From contig JAMAHW010000077.1 of assembly GCA_023627715.1 (NCBI GenBank), positions 62,001-126,000 of the forward strand: 64,000 nucleotides of DNA, written 5' to 3'. Positions 10,345 through 22,453 of this stretch are shown here, piece by piece. The notes beneath the pieces were generated by a model, which saw only the letters and a list, made by a program, of their open reading frames with translations, searched no databases and was not told where the DNA came from. The translations under genes were made by a program, and so were the position numbers. The number at the start of each line of letters is the position of its first letter. Position 1 is the first letter of the stretch. Origin of the DNA: Periconia sp. R9002. Taxonomy: Eukaryota; Ascomycota; Dothideomycetes; Pleosporales; Periconiaceae.

Positions 10345-13300
10345 CTACAACAAATCAATCAAAGCATCAATCTCTTCATCCGTCCATTCAGACTCATCGT
10401 CCAAGAGCTCATCGATGAGATCCCAAGCACCAACCCAATCCTCCTCCCAGCCCAAATTATCCGCGACACCATTCCACGCGCTGTCAGGATCATCATTGCC
10501 TTGCAGCAGCGGAAGGTAGAAGCACTCGGTGACATCGCCACCCGTGATGCTGTACTTGATATCAGGGCTCTTGAGCATCTCAACGCCCTTCTCCAAATCC
10601 TGGATGAGGAACACCTTGGCGGGCATGTTGGGGTCCGCGAAGAGGCAAACCGCGGTGGCGTAGTAGACGTCGTCGACCGTCTTGGCGATGTAGATGGGGT
10701 CAGATGGTAGATCTTCGTCGGCGGCGGAGCCGTCGTCCTCGATGTCGTTGGGCTCAAAGAAGACGTACTCGGCGTGGTTGGGCATGTTCTCGATGGCGGA
10801 GTGGCGCAGGCGCGAGACGCCAGTGGCTTTCATTTCTTGCGGGTTGAAGTAGAAGAGTTGGGCGGAGCCTTCGGCGTAGATAAGGTCTGTTTCGCTGTCG
10901 TAGGCGAAGAGGGTGCCGCAGCCCTGCGCTGCGAGCGATGTGAGGTTCTCGTTGAGCTGCATGTACAGGTTGCCGTCGCCGCAGGTGGAGAGGAGGAACT
11001 CGGAGCTGGAATCGTAGAGGCTCACGTATTCGATACCTATATTGCGGGAACGAAGTTAGCTATGTGCAAGTAGGATGGTTGTGTTATATATTTTTGACAT
11101 ACCTTCGGTGTCGTTGTACGCTGTCGAGGCGATTGCCGGAAGGGTGAAAGGTTTCACTGGGTCGTTCGCGCTGTCCTCTAGGGTCGTGTTGGTGAGCTGG
11201 GTGGCATCAAGGTACCAGAGAGTGTCGTTGCCGGAGATGGTGCTGTTGCTCATCTGGCGGGTATGAAGATCACGAGAATCTTTGATTGGTAGAGTCTTGA
11301 AAGAGAGGCCTGCGTCGGTCTTGGAGATACAGCCCTTGTGGATGGTCTTCGTCAAGGGCTTGTGGAATTTGGCAAGGGGGAATTTGGCGGCGTCGGAAAG
11401 CTTGAAGGCGACACCGCTCTCAAATTTGAGGTCGATACCGGTCTTGATGAAGGGACACTCGTCGTCGCCGATCGTCTTCACGGCAGGGGTCCCGGCGGTT
11501 TTGGAGTAGGAACCTTCAATCGATGCCTTTGCCTCAATAGCGGGGCGCGCGTCGATAGTGAAACCAGCACCTAGCGCTTTCTGATTCAAAATCTTGACAC
11601 CTATGAGGAGCTCGATAGGGAGACCAAAGTCGAGCGCAAGGGATAGTTCGCCAGAAGCATTGAAAGTCGGTTTGAACTCAGGGGTCCAGTTACTGGTAAC
11701 CTTCGTTAGTAATGTGAAGTCAGGATACGGGGAAAAACACCCACCTTCCATAAGATTGACCATTCTTGTAAGCCATGCGCGACTTGGTTCCCTTCCTAAA
11801 TCCCTTCATTAGTATAATGCTTACAAAATCAAGACGCGTGAAGCTTACCATGTCAACGCTCCGCCAGCCAACAACTTGGCGTTCTCAAGGCCGACCTTGA
11901 TATTCATATCGATACCAACAGCTAGCGTCGGGCCAAGGTCAATGAACGGCGGAATCGTCAAAGGTGTAAGAGGGGCAGAAACGATGTCGGCTTTGAAACC
12001 GGGCAGAGTCGCAGAGATGTTGCCGTGGAGACCGGCGTACATGCTAACGGTCTACGGTCATGTCAGTATGCAATCAGTAAGAAGGGAACCAAAAGCAACA
12101 CACCATGCTCATGTCCGTCTCCAAAACGAGATATTCAATGAGGCCTGATCCGACCTTGAGGGACCCACTGTACTTCATGGTGCCTTTAACACCACAATCA
12201 ACACAGTAAATGTTCAAGGCCGATTCGAGGGTAACACCGCCTTTGACTTCCTTTCCCTTCACTGTTCCGATCTTCTTGTCCTTAGACAATTCACTAGGTC
12301 TGCCCTTGTAGAGGAGCCTTGCGTTGGGCCAAGGGGCACCCTCATTAACTTTCTGCTCGCGAGGAGCACTGAACGTGAAGCTACGCTCTCCAGTGTTGAA
12401 GGTGGAAAGCCTGTCGATGGCAGGAACAATCACATTGTTGAAGGTTTGTTTTGCGGAATTGCCGATCTGTTTGGCTTTTTCGACGGCCGGTTGGACGACC
12501 TTGTTCTTGATAAAATCGATAGGGGCAAAACCACGCTTTCTCAGGGGAGCGTTAACACTATCCAAGAGATCATCTGCGTCGATTGCGTGAATGGAACCCG
12601 GAACTTTGGACGCCCACGCAGACTCGTTGCCGTTGTGGTATCCGATCTGATCGTCAATGTCTCCATCGAAATAGGGGCCCAGGCATGCGGTGGGGAGGTG
12701 GTATTTGTTATCCACGGGGGCGTTGCAAACAGTGGTGAGGTTACCTGCAAATGTACCGTTGCCATTTGCAATAGTACCGTTGCCGAAAGGAGGAGTGCCG
12801 TTTCCAGTGCCGTTTCCAGCAGTGTTCCCGGCGCCATAGTAACCGCCCTGGTTTCCATGACCAAAATCGACCTGGTAACCATCGACCTAGATTTTACGGG
12901 TACAAAGTCAGCTTAGTTCATGCGGGAGTGATTCAGTGGGTGATCAAAGTCTCAAAACGCTACGCTACAGGGTGTCTTGATACTGCTTGGTAACAGGAAA
13001 AACTTACACAGTCGTCCACGGGTTTGGCTTCACCAGAGCAGGTGATGGTTTTGGTTGTTTCGTCGTACGAGAACTCGGTAGCAGAAAAGAAGCAGTGTTC
13101 TCCGTTTGCATAGCCGCCGCATCCAGGGGTATGGGTCATAATGTACAGCTTATCGAGACCTCCCCATTGGGCCTTTGCTGCGGTGTAGGCTGCTGGGTAG
13201 GAGAAGCTGATGACAAGTTGACCGTTTGAGTACACAGTTTTGGCGTAACCACAGTGGTCAATGACCACGGCCGGAGCATTGAAACTAGCCTTGGTCACAG

Positions 13301-13691
13301 CTGAGTAGCCAACTTGATTATCTGCAGGTTATTGTCAGCACCAGGAAGGAGTAGCTACTCGAGGAAAGACCTTACTTTGCTTTGATTCAAAATAGAGGTT
13401 GGTCGGGCCACCAACGGTTGGCGTAACATGCTGAAGAGAATACTTGTTGATGATGGAAGGAACAGCGGGTGCAAGAACAATCGGTGCAGGAGTGGCAACC
13501 GGAGCAGAGTTGTAGGGAACGTTGGGTGAAAGGACCTTCGCTTGAGGGGTCGAAGTCGGAGCAGATTTCGAGGAAGCTGTCTCGTAGACATACTCGTACA
13601 CGACCTTCTGCTCGCAGTAGTCTTTCTCAGGTGTGAGAGGCGAGGCAAGAGCCACAGCACTCAGCAGCGCTGGAATAGCAAAGGTTCTCAT
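10345..13691 (-). CDS. Large secreted protein, DUF7029/DUF7223-like
   Basis: Seven exons read on the minus strand: 13376-13691, 13008-13321, 12104-12886, 11849-12051, 11745-11795, 11103-11692 and 10345-11036. All phases agree and give 982 aa. It starts with a signal peptide (MRTFAIPALLSAVALASPL). A Pro/Thr-rich spacer follows. The first module (about 105-210) contains WGGLDKLYIMTHTPGCGG, which resembles DUF7029. A Gly/Asn linker full of NGT N-glycosylation sites comes next. A second module with CVDCGVKGTMKYSG resembles DUF7223 and continues through the beta-rich middle exons. The last about 230 residues form a third region with few Cys that ends in an acidic helix (DDESEWTDEEIDALIDLL). Function is unknown in this family; a cell-wall or extracellular role is inferred. 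Family names are from memory. Intron 3 has two possible acceptors; I chose the one at 12052 that keeps phase. Confidence 0.75.
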
Positions 13692-15853
13692 TACGGCGGT
13701 ACAGGGTCAAGATTGAAGGGAAATTATTATTATTAAAAAGGAAACAATAACGATGGGACGAGAGCCAGAAGGCAACTCAAGAGACAACGAAGGACGAGAG
13801 CCCGGCCTGAAAAGAGTGAAGGCCTAGAGTTTGAGACTCGTTGATCCTCAGAAACCTGCAGTGAAGCTCGATATATATATACAATTGCAATACCTATGTG
13901 AGGCCATCAAGGAGGCGCCGAGCAAATCCCACCGTCGGCGGTTTGAGACATTTTGATAGCAAGCCATCCCAAGCAAGAAATCAGTCCATACTCGAGAAAC
14001 AAACACTCCCCCATCCCCATTCCATGATTAAACTCACGTCGCCTAAGTGTGAAGGCGTGGTGGCTGTCCTACTAAAAGCAGAAAAGACACTAAAGACTGT
14101 ACTGTATGCTTTCCGAATAGGGACAATTTCCCCAAAGCGAGGCACCGTGCGCGCTTAAGGTACGATGGGAATCGTGTTCATTGGTTCCTGATCGTCGGGG
14201 CGCCCGTAGGGAATTGTGGGGCATCGCCTAGGTCTGTTTTCTCAGCTCAGCCTCGGGCAGCCTCATGGTCTAGATCGTAACTTCTGGATGTTGGACTAAC
14301 CACGCGAAGCCACGTGCAGCAGCCCATCTGTGTCAGGTACCGGCTTTAAGATATCATCGTGACGGTGGATAGCTTGAATTCGAGAAATTTAAGCGCTCTT
14401 TCGCATACATTGGATAGGGGAATTCAGAGGCATCAACTGATTCTCTTGATTGTTGAATAGCTTTCTTCTATTGTGGAATAGATATCCTTTCTTGCCCCAT
14501 ATCATATTCTGCTCAGACAGCTATTATCCTGCCTGAGAAAAAATAAACATAAAAACAAATACAATGTTCTGCTACTTGCGGCGTATACCTAAGATTTTAC
14601 CCCATTTCTTCGCATATACGACAATCCCCATGCTAGTTGAAAAGGCTAGCTCTGTATCGAAGTCCGCGCTCCAAATAAACGATACCTATACTACTGCAGC
14701 TACTGGCTAGCGTCGAGCTTGTACTGCCGACCTCAGGGTCTTGAATGTGGAATTTGGAGGGGGAGCCCCTTGAAGTGAGCAGTTTGAAGAAAGGAGTTGG
14801 TTTTCATCGCAAATGATTGAAGCAAATCGTTCACTATTAATAGAAGGAAAAAAAAGAAATTGGATTAAGCGTCCCTATTGAGGACTTTGAAATCTCCAGA
14901 AATCAAAAAGAAATATGTACTATCAATTAATGTTATGTCCAGTATACAGCACCAGCTTAGAAACTGTACCGAGAAAAACCTCTATACGAAGCCTAAAAAA
15001 CAAACATCAAGTCAAACAAAGGGGTGGAGGATGGGCGAAGAAAGAAGTGCCGAGTTTAGGGCAGCACGGGGGTTAGTAGGAATGAATCGGAACGGAAGGT
15101 GAAAGTACTAGGCATGAAGTAAAAAAGAAAAAGAAAAATAAAATCGGCTACATTGAACACAGAATAACACCTGTGATTACCTGTACGATTTCTTATTAAT
15201 CTCGAGGTTATCGTATCAAGAGTGTGCTACACCTCCTCCTTATTTTCTCCTCACCACCTCACACTTCCACAACCAACAACACAACGACCTCAAATCACTC
15301 CACCTATCCAAGAGTCATGGGCCCTCCCTATTTCGCGGGGGAGAAGGTTAGCCGTACGATACGCAACCAGGGTGAGTACAGTAATTAGTTGTTATCTACA
15401 TACTAGCACTAGCTAGCTACCCCCCGTGATTGTCTCCATACCAGATGATCGTACCCCCGGGTTTGGCACACAGCCCCCCAGAGTTAGTAGTATTGGATTT
15501 TGTGTTTATGGGATAGTGTACGCTCGTTATTTGGGAGCAGCTATATGCGGTGGGGAAGGTTGTGGATTTTTATTCGTCTGGAGTAGATAGTGAGCGTGTT
15601 CTCCAGTATTTTTGAGCCGAGAGAGCAAATGAACAGCTCTTTCGCTCGAGCGTTATATATGTTCCCTAATGTGCGAGAACTACTTATCTTCAATACTACT
15701 CGCAGACCTCTTCCAATAATGCCCCTCCACAAACCTCTCCTGTCGAACCGTCCTCCCCATCTGAGGCAGTCGGCGATACTCACAATTCCGCAGCACCTCA
15801 ACATACGGGTGCGAAGTCGCTCCATCCCGAAACCTCAACCTAAGCCGCATCTC
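13692..15853. other. Long intergenic region
   Basis: 2.2 kb upstream of the large secreted protein. An alternating TA run (about 13871-13881), roughly 185 bp upstream of its ATG, may be a TATA element. The rest is low-complexity, AT-rich sequence without a recognisable gene. Confidence 0.45.
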
Positions 15854-16262
15854 TCAACTCCTCTCCTTCACCTCCTCTCCATCAGACAGCCCACGCACAC
15901 CTTCCCCAGCAATCGCACCTGTATCCAACAGCAACAGCTCCAACTCCCCCTCACTGATCCTCTTTGCCCTCATCAGCCTCTGCAACACCGCCACCACGAT
16001 CCCAGACAACGTAAGCAGTGCATTCAACCCCAGCCAGACGTAAACCCGCCACTTCGTAACGGACGCAACGAGCGCGTTGTACGGCCGACTCAGCTCCGTT
16101 TGTCTCCCATGTTCCAAGTCTCCCATGTTCCAATTTGAAAAAATGCGTCAAGCTGTTCCAGCTCGACTGGTACGCGAGTGGGAGCATGCCCTTTGTGTAG
16201 CCGTCGAGGTTGTCCTGTATGAGCCAGCTGGCCCACAGGTTGGACTCGTGCATGTAAGGTAA
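15854..16262 (-). pseudogene. Truncated membrane-protein gene relic with 16-bp frame-breaking duplication
   Basis: Minus-strand coding-like sequence begins just after a textbook 3' splice site (pyrimidine tract and TAG at 16263-16265), reads ESNLWASWLIQDNLDGYT and continues to SSWNSLTHFF. A perfect 16-bp tandem duplication (16102-16117 and 16118-16133) then shifts the frame. With one copy removed, the frame would continue into a strong transmembrane helix (VYVWLGLNALLTLSGIVVAV) and a polar tail ending at 15854. No upstream exon with matching character was found between 16266 and 16775, so only a C-terminal fragment survives. The family was not recognised; it looks like a multi-span fungal membrane protein. 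Confidence 0.55.
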
Positions 16263-16775
16263 CTAAAAAAAAGAGAAGGAAAGAAGAATATGGTATGAGT
16301 TTTTGCAAAAAGGTGTTGAAGGAATGGTTGCGCGAGGGAGGGAGAGGAGAAAAGGAGGGAGGAGGAAGTGTATGTTACCTATGCAGTTAATTTTTAAACC
16401 TTGGAGTTGATGGGCATGATAGGTGAGATACGTAGTTGACATAGGTACATACCTAGATACCCAGGGTAGCAATACTCTGTGATGAACAAATTCAATTTCA
16501 TGTACGTACCCATGTATGTTAAGTACGTACGTACATGTCCGAATAAGCTCCGCTATTTATTTATTTTTTCAGAGTGGAGAGAAGACCAATTGTGATTGAT
16601 GCACGATTAAATCCAGACAAACGTAAAAGGTCGTGTTCAACATTGATAGATGCGTGCTATGCAAAAAAAGGGACCCAGAAAAAAACCCAACATCAACCAA
16701 TCCAAGCCGCCACAACGACAGATATATACATATAGATCCGAGTCCAACTACATGATCAAAACTATCGCAAAATTT
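16263..16775. other. Spacer with intron-like and GTAC-rich sequence
   Basis: About 0.5 kb between the relic and the dehydrogenase stop codon. The relic-proximal part looks like an orphan intron end. A GTAC-rich tract (TACGTACGTACAT) lies near 16520-16537. No gene seen. Confidence 0.4.
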
Positions 16776-18342
16776 TTACAACTTCTCCTTCAAGCTCGCC
16801 TTCAACCTCCTCTCGACCGCCTCCAGATACTCGTTGGTAGTAACCCAAGCCTCCCTCTCCTTCTTGCCGCACGCGAGCGCGAGATCCTTGGTCATGATGC
16901 CGTCGATGTCCACGGTGTCGACGCAGGCCTTCTCGAGCTGCTGCGCAAAGACGACCAGGTCGGGTGTTCCGTCGAGCTCGCCACGCTTGGTCAAACCCTG
17001 CGTCCAGGCGAAGATGGAAGCGATGGGGTTGGTAGAGGTCTCACGGCCCTTTTGGTGCTCGCGGTAGTGGCGCGTTACGGTTCCGTGGGCGGCTTCGGAT
17101 TCGAAGGTTTTGCCGTCGGGCGTGATGAGGACTGAGGTCATGAGGCCGAGGGAGCCGAAACCTTGGGCGACGATGTCGGATTGCACGTCTCCGTCGTAGT
17201 CTGGATATAGTTAGCTTCCACATTAGTCCATTACAGAAAAGAAAATCTTACTCTTCATGGCAATGATGAAGCCTCCCTCGCTCTTGATCATTTGAGCGAC
17301 CATATCATCGATCAAACGGTGTTCATACCAGATGCCTTTGGCCTCAAAATCCTTCTTGTACTGAGTATCGTAGATCTCCTGGAAAATGTCCTTGAAACGA
17401 CCATCATACGCCTTGAGGATCGTGTTCTTGGTGCTCATGTAGAGCGGGAGCTTCTTATCAAGAGCAAGCTTGAACGAGGCGTGTGCGAAGCCGGAGATGG
17501 ACTCGGACGTGTTGTACTGGGTCTGAGCAACACCTCCACCGGCGGGGAAGTCATAGACCTTGACCGTTTCGGGCTTGCCGCCCTTGGGTGTGAAGACCAT
17601 CTCCAGTGTGCCCTCGGTGTCAATTACACGGTCCTTGGCGCGGTACTGGTCACCAAACGCGTGACGACCGATGATGATGGCCTGCTTCCAGCCTGGCACG
17701 AGACGGGGGACGCGGGGAATAACGATGGGAGCGCGGAATACGGTTCCTCCTCTGCAAACTGTCAGTCAAGTTCATCATGAACGGGAAAGGTGGAACATAC
17801 AGGTGGTTTCGGATGGTACCGTTGGGGGACAACCACATCTTCTTGAGCTTGAACTCCTCTACTCGCTGCTCATCAGGAGTAATGGTGGCACACTTAACAC
17901 CAACCGAGTACTTCTTAATGGCCTCGGCTGCGTCCAGCGTCACCTTGTCCTCGGTCTGATCACGGTACTCGAGCCCCAAATCATAGTACTTGAGGTCAAT
18001 GTCCAGGTACGGGTGGATGAACTTGTTCTTGATCTCCTGCCAGATGATCCTGGTCATCTCATCGCCATCCAGCTCGACGACGGGATTTTTGACCTTGATC
18101 TTGCTGATGCCGGTGGAGGTAGCCATGGTGCGTTGCTGGCGGTGTCCAAGTCCAAAATGGTCGGCGCGGGATGGCACAATGGCAGGCACGAAGCGGGCAG
18201 AGGTCCGAGCAAGGAGCGGTTTCGGTGCGGAACAGATGTTGTTGGGCCGGGAAGCTAAGGATGTAGCAGTTGCGAAACCACGGGTGTGGAGGGATCTCGA
18301 GCGCAGAGCGGAAGCAGAGGAAGAAGGTATAACCGCCCGCAT
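16776..18342 (-). CDS. IDP1: NADP-dependent isocitrate dehydrogenase
   Basis: Three exons, 17801-18342, 17252-17751 and 16776-17200 (introns 49 and 51 nt), encode 488 aa. It oxidatively decarboxylates isocitrate to 2-oxoglutarate and makes NADPH. Motifs include [10 protein letters not shown], the substrate loop [16 protein letters not shown] formed across intron 1, YDGDVQSD at the metal-binding site, and [14 protein letters not shown] with the NADP-specific tail. The first ATG (18340-18342) opens a presequence of about 76 aa, rich in Arg and Ser and poor in acidic residues, typical of mitochondrial import. An internal Met ([13 protein letters not shown]) would start the cytosolic form, as known for single fungal IDP genes that serve several compartments. 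The C terminus is EKL, close to but not matching the peroxisomal SKL/ARL consensus. Start choice: the frame extends five codons upstream only by TTG. Confidence 0.95.
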
Positions 18343-19371
18343 CTTGGGTTGCAATTGGACGTGTGACGAGGTTGTGAAGGGTTCGGAAATGCGGAATCAG
18401 GGCGATTTACCTCGGAACAACACGTGCAGAATGGCGGCGATAACGCGACGGGGAGGCGAGAGGGAAGAGGTAGGGTGGGAGAAAGGTGTGCGGTGGGAGT
18501 TTTCTCGGCCGCGGTGACGGCAAGTCAAGGCAAGCTCAGGCCTAGCTAGCTGTTTAGCACCTCGAGCTATCGTTAGCAGACTACGTGTGTACCACAGAGG
18601 AATCTCTCTGATGTTTTGCAGAAGACCAGATGAGACGGATGGGCGGTGTCCTCTCTTTAAAAAGGATCCCGCCTCTGGGCTTCCGCTGTGGCAAGGCGTC
18701 GCATCCCTCATGCGATGGATGGATGAGCAATTGGCCAAAGGGCGGGCGTCTGTGGGCGCGGTTAATCTATTACCCCACAGTCAGGATGCGACCCCTCGTC
18801 CCGCCCCAGCTGCCGCCTGCTCTTTTGATTGATTCCAGGTTGCCCGCTGCGCTGTACAAACATGTACATAAACGGCCATGGAGCCATCACGCGATCATGC
18901 TCAATTTGAAGCGTGGCGGAAGACTCTACGGTGAGATGTCGTTTGGCGGGGTGCGTTCCTTACCTGTAGACTACCCCTCCAAACAGGTCGTGTATTTAAG
19001 TAGGTAGTTGTTCATGGCCAGCGTCCATCTCCCAGATTCCAGGACATGTGGGAACACGTGGGGGTGGAGAAACACCCGTGGACGACTGCGTGTGCACATC
19101 CATCATGGACAACAGCGGGCGTTGAACGTCGACGTGCCGTGGACCCTCGCCCCTTCTTATAAGCTTCCCTTCGGGTCTGCTTGATGCGCGACATCTGCGC
19201 GCGACAATTACGAGTGTCGGACCTGCACCTCATCCCTCAGCTCACTCACCCATAAGTCACCGATTGGCTCATGCACATAACATTTTCTTCTATGGCACAT
19301 TCTAGGGTGTGCACCCAAAGCAATAAAGTTTAAAGCCCACCCATCCATCCGACGTCCCAACCGCCGCCGCT
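18343..19371. other. Intergenic region / IDP promoter
   Basis: 1.0 kb between two minus-strand genes, holding the isocitrate dehydrogenase promoter and the 3' end of the histidine phosphatase gene. GC-rich near the dehydrogenase start. No gene recognised. Confidence 0.4.
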
Positions 19372-20861
19372 CTACTTCCCATCGTCCGCAACGGGCGGCT
19401 CTTTGCACGCCGGAGGTCCCTCGCTCGGCTCCTTGGGCGGCTTGACTCTCGCTCCCTTCACTCTCTTGGCCTTGATCACCACCGGGATCACACCTCCCGT
19501 CTGCAACGCAAAAGACCTGTGCCCAATGCCTTGCAAAATGCTCCTGATCGCACCTGAGTGGCTGGTCAGCGACAGGAAGCTTCCCTTGTCCTTGTCAAAT
19601 ATGTCGTCCAAGAGCTGCTGCAGTCGATACCGGCGTGCTTCTCGTGGCTCGCGGTACTCGGCTTCCCACAGCACATCGGCTTCGGAGAACGATGGCTCCA
19701 AAGTCACGTGCGGGAAACGCTTGAGGATCTGGGATGCTGTGCTGCGGCGATCGCAAGTGTGTACACCGAGAGCCTCTCGGAGTAACTGTGTTCAGTGAGT
19801 GGGTCATCCCTCATTCGGCTCTTCACCGTCTTCATACCTCTTTGATCACTGGTTTGTATCCCTTTCCTTCCGCGAAGGGAACATCCTGGAAACTGAGATC
19901 CGCCGTTTGTATTGTCCGCGTCAACGGACTGACATAGAACGTCTCGGGCCTTGGGATACCCTGATCCAATAACTCTTTCCAAAGGGCATTCACTTCTTTG
20001 GCTTGTCCCTCGCCCAGCTCCGTGAGTTCTGCATCAGACCAAGTGATGCCATCCGCCCCGTCGAGAATAGACCAGTAGCAGTCCCATGCCTTGGTGCCGT
20101 ATTTCTAGATAGTTTTTCAACAATAATCCTCTGCAAGAAATGTGGGGATATCGATTCTTACACTTTCCGCGACATTATGCCTACATTCGCGTGGGCAGAG
20201 TCAGTACAGCTTGTCACGATATATATCAAGTCCTCCTACAGGGCACCACCGCATCATGTGCAATGTTTGGTTACGTACCAGCCCTGCCCATGACGACCCA
20301 AAAAGAGCACTTTGATACTTTCATCCGCAGCACTCTGGTCGTTAAGCCGTCTTATGTGATGCTCAAACTTCTGCCACTGGGTGCGCGAGTCTCCCGCATC
20401 TGCATCTGTAGGATAAGAGCGCTCTATGAGACCAAACTTCTCCTTGATCTGATTGCCGTCAGAAGACAGCTCGCACTAATAAACCCAGCCGAGAGACATC
20501 GTAGGATACATGCAATGACTCACAAAGTTGAAATTTGCATCGTCCGTGCTGTTCTCACTTTGCTTGAAATACCCGGTCAACGTCTCAAACTCGTAGTGAA
20601 AGTCTGCTGTCGCGTTGGAGGACATGGTGATGTGCATAAAAGCATACAAGGTGATGACCACCAGGACGAAGAAGCCAGCGCTGCAATATGTGTGAGTAAG
20701 CAGTCCGGCACGGTGGAAACGAGAGGCAGGATGTACAGGTATCGGTCCACGCTTAGAGGCTGGGGCTGCTGCTGGTGATGGTTCTGGTGCCGCCGGCGAA
20801 GAAGGGGCTGTCGCTGCCGGGGACCAAACTGGTGTTGACGACGATCATGCCTCACGAGCAT
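19372..20861 (-). CDS. Membrane-anchored histidine phosphatase (phosphoglycerate mutase-like)
   Basis: Six exons: 20737-20861, 20524-20680, 20279-20448, 20162-20180, 19838-20104 and 19372-19785, giving 383 aa with consistent phase. The protein starts with a basic, Gln/His-rich cytosolic tail, then one membrane helix (AGFFVLVVITLYAFMH, about 43-58), so a type II anchor is predicted. The catalytic domain shows the first motif FLGRHGQGW (His147) and later PLTRTIQTA and the second catalytic His in TSHSG (about His322). It resembles the fungal PMU1-type branch of the histidine phosphatase superfamily, which removes phosphate from small substrates; the actual substrate is unknown. The fourth exon has only 19 nt, yet is needed to link RHGQGW to KYGT in frame. 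The tail after the domain is basic and Pro-rich. Confidence 0.85.
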
Positions 20862-21268
20862 CTTGAAAGGGTCATAGTAGGCACATGTATGTATGTATGT
20901 AGAGACTAAATAGTGGAATAGTTGACGGTCGTGTGAACTTGGAAAGCCTTCCTTTATTGTTGTTGCAGGGATGGCGTCAAATGGCCCCGCTGCTACCCAA
21001 GATGCGAATCGGCCAATAGTAAGCCATGACGCTGCCTCATGCACCTTCTCGTATGCATCTGCCATTTACCTGCGTTACTTACTTTATGTGCCCACATCAC
21101 TCAGTGGGTATGCACACAATTTCATCTCACTTCCATGCAGATGACAGTAGCACGCTTTTCGTCTCCTATATGGAGCGCTTTTCAAACCATAGCCTATCCC
21201 GACATCCAACAAATGATACCTGGCCCCATAACGCCGTTATATGCATCACACCCTGCTGTCATGCCTGT
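20862..21268. other. Intergenic region with a short ATGT repeat
   Basis: About 0.4 kb between two minus-strand genes. A (ATGT)n run lies at about 20885-20899, close to the histidine phosphatase start. No gene seen. Confidence 0.45.
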
Positions 21269-22453
21269 TCACAAGTTCGCCTGCGCCTTTGCCTGCGCCT
21301 GTTCCCTCTCGACCTCGTACATGAAGTCAAAGTATGGCTTGTCAAAGTGATGCACGCGCACGTAGCCGTCTTCGCCACCGCTGCAGTATCCAGTGCCCTG
21401 GGGGTGCACAGCAACGTAGTTGAGCGGGCCGAAGTGACCCCTTACGCGTCCGATCTCCTCGGCGAAAATCTTGTGCCAGAAGCGAGCTTCAAACTTTCCT
21501 TGTCGGGCGCTGGTCGTGGTAACGTCCATAGCGGCTTGTCCACCGCCGAGAATCACGTAGTCTTTGACGGGAGTAATGGCGGCGCTGTTGAGGGGGGTAT
21601 CCGTCTGATACATCTTGAGCACTTCGAGGCTGTCGGCGGCGAGAATCTGGATTATGTGAGTGATGGCCTTTATAATGCCGGAATGATATCATACCTTAGC
21701 CGACTTGTCCTTGGATGCGGTGATGAAGTATGTTCGGTCGGGTGCCCACTGGAGGTCGGTGACTTGCAAAGGTTAGCAATGATTCAATTGCAGAAAGCAT
21801 GCATCTCTTACTTTGCATATCTGCTTCATGGACCTGTGTGTTGTACAGCAACTCTCCGCTCTTTGCATCGTACTGGGACACGGTGCCGTCTTCGTGACCC
21901 GCGATAATGTACTGCGCCAAATAGCTGAACCCAGCCACAGTCGCCTTGCTGTCCTCACAGATTATCCTCAGTACGTGTTCGTCCGACTGTGGTGCATCAA
22001 CGTCCGGGTTGATCTCGTAAACGACGATGGAGCCGGTGTGGCCGGAGCGCCTCTCTGTGACACCGAGAAGTTGCCTGCCATCGGCGGAAAACTCGACACG
22101 TTTAATCGAGGTGGGAAAGTCCCAAGTCTTCAAAAGCCTGCCAGTCTTGACCTCCCACAGCCGCATCGTGTTGTCCGCGCCACCGGTTGCAAGAAGTGTG
22201 GAGGTAGGGTCGACGTCGACGGTCCAGAGCGCACCCTGGTGGCCGTGGTAGGTTCCTAAACGCTCGCCATTGTGGGAATCTATTTTGCGTGAGCCCAAAA
22301 ACGTACATGTATATATCCGGGGTAAGGGCGGGAAGACTAACACCATGCGCACACTACATGGTCCTTGGACACTGAGAAGATGATGTCGCCATCGGGATTG
22401 TATTTGACTTGGGTGAGCGCACGCTCGTGTCCGGAGAGTAGTATTGGCCTCAT
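21269..22453 (-). CDS. TIF34: Translation initiation factor eIF3 subunit i (WD40)
   Basis: Exons 22342-22453, 21812-22279, 21695-21762 and 21269-21646 encode 341 aa, the normal size of eIF3i. It starts [19 protein letters not shown], almost diagnostic for this subunit, and folds as a seven-bladed WD40 propeller (repeats with [34 protein letters not shown]). It is a core scaffold of eIF3, which recruits mRNA to the 40S ribosome in the cytoplasm. The first intron uses a GTTAGT donor; a GTGTTA donor one base upstream would put a stop codon at the junction, which decided the call. The last repeat ([14 protein letters not shown]) and an Ala/Gln-rich tail are intact. Confidence 0.96.

Noticed and set aside
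15590..16138. Plus-strand open frame of about 180 codons rich in Pro, His and Gln
   Set aside because: It is antisense to the membrane-protein relic and has no ATG context, domain or splice support; the minus strand carries the recognisable helix.
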